Source: Clostridiales bacterium UBA735 (GTDB taxonomy: Bacteria > Bacillota > Clostridia > Oscillospirales > Oscillospiraceae). Taken from it: a stretch of DNA of 6,246 nucleotides. Positions 1-4,852 of this stretch are shown piece after piece (position 1 is the stretch's first letter; the number at the start of each line of letters is the position of its first letter). The notes below the pieces were generated by a model that saw nothing but the letters and a program-made list of their open reading frames with translations, did not search any database and was not told the origin of the DNA. The stretch spans positions 10,019 through 16,264 of the forward strand of contig DBLB01000026.1 in assembly GCA_002298695.1 (NCBI GenBank), read 5' to 3'. A program made the position numbers and the translations under genes.

Positions 1-2273
1 GAGGTGTTCGTCAGCTTCCACTTGACGATCAAGCTCTTTCCGTTCTCGGACAGCGAGATGCTTTCGACCTCCGGGATCATGTTGTCCGTGCCCGCGTTAT
101 AAAGCGCGAGAAGGTCTTTGCCGCCGACCTGGTACCACCAGCCGGTTCCGAGATTGGTACTGTTCAGACGGATCTGCTGCGCAGCAGTGCCTTTCTTTTG
201 GAATGTGCCGCTTTCCAGTGCAGCTAAAAATGTTTCATCAAAGCTGACGCCCTCCGGCAGCGTAAAGGTATCTACGGCCTCGATCTGCGTCACATGATCC
301 TTGCCTACGCCCTCCTGCGTCACAGTAGTGGTGCGGCTCGTGGCGAAGGTGTAGCTGAGCGCGCGAATATAGCTGTTTCCCGCGCCGTCGCCGGAGATCT
401 GCGGTTCGGTGTTCGGCTTCTTTTCCACCTTGAAGGCGTCCGGCTCGGTCGTCCAGGTGACGGTCTGCGTATTTGTGCCGTCTGTAGGCTTTGTCGCGAT
501 GCCGGGCTTGCCGTCCGTGCCGTTCTTGTCCAGTTCTTCTTTTTGTTCCTTGGTCAGCGCCGTGCCCCAGATAGTATTCGTGCCGCCGGCAGACGTGGGG
601 CTGGGGTAGCTGCTGGGCAGCTTGAGGGAGATGGTGTCGCCCTGCAGCGGGCGCTGGATCTCAAAGCAGTAGGTGTAATGGTTGTCATCATTCCCCGGGA
701 TACGGGTGACGGTGTACTGATATTCCCGATTGCTGCCGTCAGCCTTGATGGTATAGGTGCCATCCTTCTGAGTCGGTGCGCCGTCAGCGCTTTCCGGATG
801 TCCCTCGCCGGAGGCTGTCTTTTCGAACTGCATATACAGCCGAATGACCGTGCCGTCATCCTCAATCTGGGTGCTATCCGGGTTAGAGATTGTGAGCGTC
901 GTGGTGGCGGCCTCACCGGTGTAGAAGTCCGTGGTATTGCCGCCATGGATCGTGCTGGGATCCGTACTGACGGTGATCGTCGGCAGGACTTCGCCGGTCT
1001 GTACGGCAGGGGCTTTCGCCGGGCCACTGGCCGACGGCAGAACGCCGTAGCCCACGATCTCCGCTCCGCCGATCAAATGCGTGCTCTGCGCAACGGTGCC
1101 GTTCAGATTGCCCTCAATGGTCTGCACGGCGATTTCGTCCGCTTCGGTCACGATGCCGACATGATCCGCCCCGCTGCCGTTCATCGCCAGAAAGACCACA
1201 TCGCCTTCCTTCGGCGTATGCGACTGTGCCGGAACGTAAAGCCCGGCGCCGTTCAGCTGCGCGATCCAGTCGGCGCAGCCGGCAGAATACGGAAATGTGT
1301 CAGCCGGGATCCCGGCGTAATGTAGGCAGAATGACACAAAGCTGGCGCACCACTGCGCATACGCAAAATCGCTGCTATTCCCGCCGCCGTACCATGCGCC
1401 GTAGCGGGTATAGCCGCTGGTGCTGCCGTCGGCGTTGACGCGGTAATTGGCCGTGCTCTCGGTATAGCCGAGCTGGCTTTTTGCCGCCGCAACGAGGTCT
1501 GCCGCCGCATTTCCTGTCGGGGTGGGGAGCGTACGCTCCCAGTCCGCCTGCGTTTCCACAGCATCGGGGTTGGAGTAACACGCAAGCGTATGCTCGTGTT
1601 CTTCCAACTGGCAGGTCAAGATTTTCTCGTAGCAGGAATCAGTATGGACATGACCCTCCGGCATCTGCTCGCTGTCCGTCTCGTCCGGCAGGGCCGTTTC
1701 TTCCTGCCCGCAGATCAGGACGGACTGCTCCGTATAGCAGTCGTCCGTGTGCGCATGGCCTTCGAATTCTTCCTGACCGCAGAGCAGTGTTTCACCATAG
1801 CAGTCGCCCGTGTGCGTATGGCCCTCGGATTCCTCCAGGCCGCAGGTCAGATTGCCGTCTGCATCGTAGCACGTCTCGTCATGCGTGTGACCCGCAGCTT
1901 CTTCCAGGGCGCAGAGCAGCGTTTCACCGTAGCAGTCGTCCGTGTGCACATGGCCTTCCGTTTCCAGGCCGCAGGACAGAACCCGCTGCACCGCATAACA
2001 AGCTTCCGTATGCGTGTGCCCCTGCGCGGTCTGCTCGCCGGCGGATTCTTCCATGCCGCAGACCAGAACAGTTTTGTAGCATTCATCGGTATGCCGGTGC
2101 GCCTGCTTTCCGCAGAAGGTCTCGCCCGTCATGGTGATCGCCGGGAGGATCAGCGCATACGTCGTGCAGAACACGACCACGCAGGCCAGGATCGTCAGAA
2201 CGCGCTTCCGGCGTTTTTGCCGGGTATGTGCTTTGATATAGCTGCCGGCTTTTTCCGGCAATGCGTTTTGCAT
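1..2273 (-). CDS. Large cell-surface protein: membrane segment, eight Cys/His repeats, CHAP hydrolase domain (3' end outside window)
   Basis: The frame stays open for 757 codons from ATG at 2273 to the left edge, so the C-terminus is missing. The start is fixed by AGGAGG at 2281-2286, seven bases upstream. Residues 1-24 are rich in Lys/Arg; 25-47 form a hydrophobic segment ending in ALILPAIT, a signal or membrane anchor. Residues 54-232 are eight Cys/His repeats of the form C..HxHT..CY. Residues about 258-412 match a CHAP amidase/endopeptidase domain: Cys309 in QWCASFVSFC, His371 in DHVGIV, and Glu387/Asn389 in IEGN are the expected catalytic residues, so peptidoglycan cleavage is likely. Residues 413-757 are Thr/Ser/Gly-rich, beta-type and extracellular; I recognise no named domain. 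Any wall anchor (LPxTG or SpaA-like domains) would lie beyond the window. It follows a signal peptidase gene by 16 bases, probably in one operon. A secreted cell-wall hydrolase or adhesin is the best reading; the target is unknown. Confidence 0.9.
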   Translation of the reverse strand, partial: MQNALPEKAGSYIKAHTRQKRRKRVLTILACVVVFCTTYALILPAITMTGETFCGKQAHRHTDECYKTVLVCGMEESAGEQTAQGHTHTEACYAVQRVLSCGLETEGHVHTDDCYGETLLCALEEAAGHTHDETCYDADGNLTCGLEESEGHTHTGDCYGETLLCGQEEFEGHAHTDDCYTEQSVLICGQEETALPDETDSEQMPEGHVHTDSCYEKILTCQLEEHEHTLACYSNPDAVETQADWERTLPTPTGNAAADLVAAAKSQLGYTESTANYRVNADGSTSGYTRYGAWYGGGNSSDFAYAQWCASFVSFCLHYAGIPADTFPYSAGCADWIAQLNGAGLYVPAQSHTPKEGDVVFLAMNGSGADHVGIVTEADEIAVQTIEGNLNGTVAQSTHLIGGAEIVGYGVLPSASGPAKAPAVQTGEVLPTITVSTDPSTIHGGNTTDFYTGEAATTTLTISNPDSTQIEDDGTVIRLYMQFEKTASGEGHPESADGAPTQKDGTYTIKADGSNREYQYTVTRIPGNDDNHYTYCFEIQRPLQGDTISLKLPSSYPSPTSAGGTNTIWGTALTKEQKEELDKNGTDGKPGIATKPTDGTNTQTVTWTTEPDAFKVEKKPNTEPQISGDGAGNSYIRALSYTFATSRTTTVTQEGVGKDHVTQIEAVDTFTLPEGVSFDETFLAALESGTFQKKGTAAQQIRLNSTNLGTGWWYQVGGKDLLALYNAGTDNMIPEVESISLSENGKSLIVKWKLTNT
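1578..2114 (-). repeat. Eight tandem Cys/His protein repeats inside the surface protein gene
   Basis: Residues 54-232 carry eight units, each with Cys, then His-x-His, then Cys three residues later, usually followed by Tyr. The four ligand positions are C54-H59-H61-C65, C72-H86-H88-C92, C101-H108-H110-C114, C121-H129-H131-C135, C144-H152-H154-C158, C165-H173-H175-C179, C188-H208-H210-C214 and C221-H226-H228-C232. Between units the text is like LLCGQEE followed by an acidic/Gly spacer. No unit has lost a ligand. I know similar repeats from Clostridia surface proteins but no established function. Metal binding is inferred from the regular Cys/His pattern. Confidence 0.85.
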
Positions 2274-2280
2274 ATATGTA

Positions 2281-2286
2281 CCTCCT
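2281..2286 (-). promoter_or_regulatory. Ribosome binding site of the surface protein gene
   Basis: AGGAGG on the minus strand, seven bases before ATG at 2273. It lies in the 16-base gap after the signal peptidase stop codon, so the surface protein has its own strong initiation signal and does not rely on coupling alone. Confidence 0.9.
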
Positions 2287-2289
2287 GCT

Positions 2290-2880
2290 TCAGCCTACAG
2301 GCCCGAATTCACGAAGCGGCCAGACCCGGAAAACGACCTTTCCGACGATCTGATCTGCCGCAACGCAGCCTACCGCTGTGTTTCTGGAATCGATGGAGAC
2401 GTCGCGGTTGTCGCCCATCAGAAAATACCGCTTGTCGGGAACCTGATACGGAAGCGTAATGTTTGTTTCACCAAACGCCTTTTCCGCCAGGTACGGCTCG
2501 TCCAGCTTCGCACCATTTACGTAAACGTTTCCATCTTCGTTGATGTTCACCCACTCCGAAGGGCCGGCGATGTACCGTTTGATCAGAAGCTTGTTGCCGT
2601 GATAAAAGGCGGCGATGTCCCCGGGCTGGAAATCGGTTGTCTTCACGCACACCACGAGCTGCCCATCTTTCAGCGTAGGCACCATGGAGCTGCCGTAGAT
2701 CCGCAGCACCGGCATCCAGAGCGTCGCCACCAGAACCGCCGCCGCAGCCACGACCACAAGGATCGCGATCGTGCTTTTGAGCGTACGGCGATAACGGCTG
2801 CGGTAACGAAGCCGCTTTCGCTCGCTTTCGATCTGCTCCAGACTCGGAAGCTCGACGGATCTTCTCTGCTTCGTATTCAT
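2290..2880 (-). CDS. lepB: Type I signal peptidase
   Basis: A 196-residue type I signal peptidase, the membrane serine protease that removes signal peptides from exported proteins. A basic cytosolic stretch (residues 1-35) precedes one membrane segment (about 36-56). The catalytic domain faces outside. Catalytic Ser65 is in GSSMVPTL (63-70); the general base Lys101 is in LLIKRYIAG; the conserved GDNRDVSIDSR box is at 156-166; FQPGDIAAF is at 84-92. Length fits short Gram-positive enzymes with a single anchor. Its ATG overlaps the TAA stop of the upstream coiled-coil gene by one base (TAATG), and the only purine-rich site (AGGAG, 2897-2901) is 16 bases away, so translation is probably coupled. 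Position just before a large surface protein gene suggests a dedicated role for that cluster, but it could equally be a general enzyme. The symbol is given by family; sipS-type naming is equally valid. Confidence 0.95.
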   Translation of the reverse strand: MNTKQRRSVELPSLEQIESERKRLRYRSRYRRTLKSTIAILVVVAAAAVLVATLWMPVLRIYGSSMVPTLKDGQLVVCVKTTDFQPGDIAAFYHGNKLLIKRYIAGPSEWVNINEDGNVYVNGAKLDEPYLAEKAFGETNITLPYQVPDKRYFLMGDNRDVSIDSRNTAVGCVAADQIVGKVVFRVWPLREFGPVG

Positions 2881-3362
2881 TATTTAAACAGCCCGTCTCC
2901 TTTCGCCAGCAGCTGAAGCTCTTCGTGGGCGTTGATCAGCTCGGTTACTTTCTGCTGGAACGCCTGCCATGTTTTCTCCGACTGCTGCTCGGCCTGTGCT
3001 GTGATCGTTTGGGCTTTTTCCTGCGCCTCGGCGACGATGCCGGAAGCAGTCTTCTCCGCCTGCGCGAGGATCTGCTGGCTTTTTTCTTCGGCGTCGGTTA
3101 TTTTGCTCAGTGCCGTTTCATTCGCCGCCCGCAGCGAAGACAGATATTGATCAGCAGCCGCCTGCGCAGACTCAAAAACGCGGCTGACCGAAAGGGCGGC
3201 CTCCGCGATGGAGCCGGCAGATGCTATTTTCAGATTGCGCTCTTCCAGTGCTGCCTTCAGCTTCTGATTTTCTTCTGCACAGTCCTCATACCGCTTCTGC
3301 GCTTCATAAATAATGTCGATAAGCTCCATGCGGCTGAGCTTTTTCAGTTCCTTATCCGTCAT
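2880..3362 (-). CDS. Cytosolic coiled-coil protein, first gene of the signal peptidase operon
   Basis: A 160-residue protein with no signal peptide or membrane segment. Residues 1-20 (ELKKLSRMELIDIIYEAQ) form a short N-terminal helix; about 22-45 and 75-150 are long Ala/Gln/Glu/Lys-rich helices with heptad character, separated by the motif IASAGSIAEAAL near residue 46. This resembles DivIVA-like or septum/scaffold coiled coils in composition, but I see no diagnostic residues and would not assign the family. I recall similar proteins beside signal peptidase and surface protein genes in Clostridia, with no known function. An in-frame TGA (3369-3371) lies just upstream, so ATG at 3362 is the first possible start; the ribosome site is only moderate (AGGGGG, 3375-3380, 12 bases away). 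An out-of-frame ATG at 3372 could compete. The stop codon overlaps the next start, so it is cotranscribed with the peptidase; it may help localise or assemble the surface export machinery (inference). Confidence 0.88.
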   Translation of the reverse strand: MTDKELKKLSRMELIDIIYEAQKRYEDCAEENQKLKAALEERNLKIASAGSIAEAALSVSRVFESAQAAADQYLSSLRAANETALSKITDAEEKSQQILAQAEKTASGIVAEAQEKAQTITAQAEQQSEKTWQAFQQKVTELINAHEELQLLAKGDGLFK

Positions 3363-3445
3363 GCGCCTTCATGTCCCCCTTGCGTGATCGCCGTTTGCGG
3401 CGCGTTCCGTTTCCACAGCGTTCTCATCAGAAATAATTATAGTAA

Positions 3446-3474
3446 ATTATATCGCAACGCAGGTTCAGCTGCAA
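3446..3474 (-). promoter_or_regulatory. Probable sigma-A promoter of the coiled-coil/signal peptidase/surface protein operon
   Basis: On the minus strand a perfect TATAAT (-10) lies at 3446-3451 and TTGCAG (-35, weak) at 3469-3474 with a 17-base spacer. Transcription would start near 3439, giving a leader of about 75 bases before ATG 3362. A second TATAAT at 3436-3441 has no matching -35. It is the only good promoter seen upstream of the three-gene cluster. Confidence 0.55.
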
Positions 3475-3735
3475 TCCCCCTTTGAAAAAAAGAAGCGGCT
3501 TTCTGTAAAATAATCGTAAAGTCTGTAGAATGATGACATTCAGCAGCCAGGCAACCGTAGGCCAATCAATCTGACGCGGCACGGTCAACGCGGCTGAGCC
3601 GAGATCCCGCTTTCAGCATAGCACAGATGTCCATATTCAAATGTCAGCTCGGAGTCTCCGACGTTATACTCACGCTGCTCTGCACAGGCGATTGCGCCCG
3701 AAGCGTAGCCGTGCTATCCGGTCCGCCAGAATTGC

Positions 3736-3764
3736 TTGACAAATAAGATTTTACTCGGTAAACT
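3736..3764 (+). promoter_or_regulatory. Probable sigma-A promoter for the small plus-strand gene
   Basis: A perfect TTGACA at 3736-3741 is followed after exactly 17 bases by TAAACT (3759-3764, four of six matches to TATAAT). Transcription would start near 3771 and give a leader of about 190 bases before the TTG start at 3962. No other start with a good ribosome site lies between, so this promoter probably serves that gene. Confidence 0.55.
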
Positions 3765-3961
3765 GTATTTACAAAGACTCGAGACTCCATGCAGACGCAA
3801 GCAGGCTGAACGGCCTGACGTGCAGCTGCATTTTCATTTTCGGATGAGAAAGGAAGGAGGCTAAGGGAAAAGAACCGCAAACGATAAAAGACGCTTAAGA
3901 CACACCATTCCTCCGCTGTGTGGGAGAAAGACGCAGCATAATACTTTTTCGGAGGTGCGGC

Positions 3962-4153
3962 TTGAGCAGGCGAAAGAAGCTCATCAACAACAGCGCCATT
4001 CCGCAGCACGAGCTTGAAAACATCGCCAGAATTCTGCTGCCTGATATTCTCGCTTTTTACGAGAGTGAGGAAGGGCAGCAGGAGTTTGCCAAATGGAAAG
4101 CAGCGCGGGACGCGGCAAAAGCAAAAGACAGCAACGGCGAGAGCGCGGCCTGA
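3962..4153 (+). CDS. Small conserved-type protein of 63 residues, resembling small proteins of Clostridia integrative elements
   Basis: Translation is placed at TTG 3962, six bases after GGAGG (3951-3955); the frame is open further upstream to 3920 but that start has no ribosome site. The protein begins MSRRKKLINNSAIPQHELEN, then IARILLPDILAFYESEEGQQ, then a charged helix EFAKWKAARDAAKAKDSNGE. It has no signal peptide or membrane segment and should be a mostly helical cytosolic protein. From memory, short proteins with the pattern INN-PIPQHELE-LAR-LLP-I--FYESEEGQ-EF--WKA occur beside recombinase or conjugation genes of integrative elements in Clostridia; their function is not known to me. Here no recombinase follows: a hairpin terminator (4204-4234) and a convergent gene come next, so it stands alone. 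It could be a relic kept after loss of an element. Confidence 0.75.
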   Translation: MSRRKKLINNSAIPQHELENIARILLPDILAFYESEEGQQEFAKWKAARDAAKAKDSNGESAA

Positions 4154-4203
4154 CGATAGATATAAGACAAATTCAAGGGATATATACTCATGAAGCAGCA
4201 TGG

Positions 4204-4234
4204 CAAAGGGGATGGCAGACCGCCATCCCCTTTG
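4204..4234 (+). terminator. Strong hairpin between convergent genes
   Basis: A perfect 13-base-pair stem (4204-4216 with 4222-4234) around a five-base loop, AGACC. On the plus strand it is followed by the T-rich TATATTCATTTAG, so it should end the transcript of the small gene finishing at 4153. On the minus strand it sits ten bases past the stop of the DUF6061-like gene, but no T run follows; it may still act weakly or protect that transcript's 3' end. Confidence 0.75.
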
Positions 4235-4243
4235 TATATTCAT

Positions 4244-4462
4244 TTAGTTTTCATAGGGCTTGCACTCCGTCACTGCGTTCAGATATGACTCAACGTCTCC
4301 GTTCAAAATGAAATCGGCATATGCCAGTGGGTCGTTGTAGATGAGATAATCCAACTCCGAACGCTGGAAGCGGTTGTCTGCCACCTCGTTTTCCATTCTC
4401 GTGCAGTCGATAGAGACCATGCTGCCGTCCGCAAACCGCAATTCCACGCAGCCCGTGTCCAT
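4244..4462 (-). CDS. DUF6061-like small protein (possible true start at ATA 4492)
   Basis: The 72 residues from ATG 4462 start MDTGCVELRFADGSMVSIDC and contain ENEVADNRFQRSELDYLIYN followed by DPLAYADFIL; this matches my memory of the DUF6061 family, small Clostridia proteins of unknown function. Family members I recall start about ten residues earlier with a segment like MKxIxxCEFN. Here the same frame upstream reads IKNIKSCEFN, beginning at an ATA codon (4492) placed six bases after a perfect AGGAGG (4499-4504). ATG 4462 has only a weak GTGAG in front. So either ATA is used as a rare start (82 residues) or an original ATG mutated and the gene is shortened or weakened. Cytosolic, no membrane segment. 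No convincing promoter is visible between it and the tRNA terminator at 4610. It converges with the small plus-strand gene. Confidence 0.8.
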   Translation of the reverse strand: MDTGCVELRFADGSMVSIDCTRMENEVADNRFQRSELDYLIYNDPLAYADFILNGDVESYLNAVTECKPYEN

Positions 4463-4498
4463 GTTAAACTCACAACTTTTGATGTTTTTTATGCCCGT

Positions 4499-4504
4499 CC
4501 TCCT
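4499..4504 (-). promoter_or_regulatory. Ribosome binding site pointing to an ATA codon
   Basis: AGGAGG on the minus strand, six bases (ACGGGC) before ATA at 4492 and 36 bases before ATG 4462. The distance suits ATA and is far too long for the ATG. A stop codon TAG (4503-4505) of a short open frame overlaps the site, an arrangement common where two genes are translationally coupled. Confidence 0.7.
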
Positions 4505-4609
4505 AATCCTTTTTCATCTTTGGTTTTCTCGGGCCTCGCGGTCTGGATTCTGGGCGCTTGATGACGCCGTTCCGGAGGTGCGTATCTTCAAACTTCTCAA
4601 AGAAAACAA

Positions 4610-4654
4610 ATAATCCGAACCCGTCTCCGATTACGAAGATCTGGTTCGGATTAT
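4610..4654 (-). terminator. Bipartite Rho-independent terminator of the tRNA-Leu gene
   Basis: A perfect 12-base-pair outer stem (4643-4654 with 4610-4621) encloses a second six-pair stem (TCTTCG with CGGAGA, one G-U) around the loop TAAT. On the minus strand the hairpin is followed by TTGTTTTCTTTG, a T-rich tract. It begins eight bases past the tRNA CCA end, so it should terminate the tRNA transcript. Confidence 0.8.
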
Positions 4655-4661
4655 CTTTGTC

Positions 4662-4746
4662 TGGTGCGGGTAACAGGGGTCGAACCTGCACGTCTTGCGA
4701 CACGAGAACCTAAATCTCGCATGTCTGCCAATTCCATCATACCCGC
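4662..4746 (-). tRNA. tRNA-Leu (anticodon UAG)
   Basis: An 85-base tRNA folds fully on the minus strand. The acceptor stem is GCGGGTA with TACCCGC, followed by discriminator A and an encoded CCA. The D arm carries GAATTGGCAGA between ATG and CAT; the anticodon stem is CGAGA with TCTCG and its loop TTTAGGT puts UAG at 34-36 (bases 4710-4712), reading CUA and, by wobble, other CUN leucine codons. A 13-base variable arm with a GTC/GAC stem marks a class II tRNA, as expected for leucine. The T arm is GCAGG-TTCGACC-CCTGT. It is a single gene with its own promoter and terminator. Confidence 0.97.
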
Positions 4747-4759
4747 TTATAGCTCTTTG

Positions 4760-4788
4760 ATGATAGCATACAGCGGCAGGGAAGTCAA
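4760..4788 (-). promoter_or_regulatory. Sigma-A promoter of tRNA-Leu
   Basis: On the minus strand TTGACT (4783-4788) and TATCAT (4760-4765) are 17 bases apart, with TGC directly before the -10, an extended -10 element. Transcription would begin about seven bases before the mature tRNA 5' end at 4746, which is typical of strong tRNA promoters. Confidence 0.85.
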
Positions 4789-4800
4789 ACATGGCTTTAC

Positions 4801-4836
4801 AAAACTGCCGCCCCGCCCTCGGGCGGAACGGCAGTT
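4801..4836 (-). terminator. Rho-independent terminator of the ABC exporter gene
   Basis: On the minus strand AACTGCCG and TTCCGCCC pair with GGGCGGGG and CGGCAGTT (about 15 pairs, two G-U) around a short CGAG loop, followed by TTTTG. It starts 16 bases past the stop codon at 4853 and isolates the exporter from the tRNA promoter just downstream. Confidence 0.85.
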
Positions 4837-4852
4837 CGTAGGTGAATGTAAA

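Larger units (their letters stand above)
3363..3961. other. Intergenic region of about 600 bases without a complete gene
   Basis: This divergent region between the left operon (minus strand) and the small plus-strand gene holds the operon promoter (3446-3474), a plus-strand promoter (3736-3764) and a leader with purine-rich sites at 3852-3860 and 3951-3955. A long minus-strand open frame at 3644-4243 lacks family-like features and runs through the small gene and the hairpin, so I do not call it. The minus-strand stretch 3588-3713 reads as a coding-like fragment between two stops and may be a gene relic. No repeat array, RNA gene or insertion sequence was recognised. Confidence 0.6.

Noticed and set aside
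294..1325. Plus-strand open frame of 343 codons opposite the surface protein gene
   Set aside because: Arg/Ala/Gly-rich antisense shadow of a gene with clear domains and ribosome site; no motif or ribosome site of its own.
1578..2114. Regular repeats considered as a CRISPR array
   Set aside because: The repeats are in frame, diverged, unequally spaced and encode a continuous protein; there are no unique spacers of constant length.
1481..2459. Two long plus-strand frames (1481-2137 and 1590-2459)
   Set aside because: They are antisense to the Cys/His repeat region; their repeated Pro/Arg/Ser text simply mirrors the repeats of the real gene.
2925..3485. Plus-strand frame of 186 codons opposite the coiled-coil gene
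   Set aside because: Leu/Phe/Arg-rich text is what Ala/Gln/Glu-rich coiled-coil codons give when read in reverse; no ribosome site.
3644..4243. Minus-strand frame of 199 codons
   Set aside because: It runs through the terminator hairpin and antisense to the small plus-strand gene, lacks a ribosome site and shows no protein-like motif; the other gene has a proper start and family-like text.
4503..4703. Minus-strand frame of 66 codons starting inside the tRNA
   Set aside because: Its ATG lies within the tRNA-Leu gene and the frame crosses the tRNA terminator, so it cannot be a gene as drawn; only its tail is noted as a possible relic.
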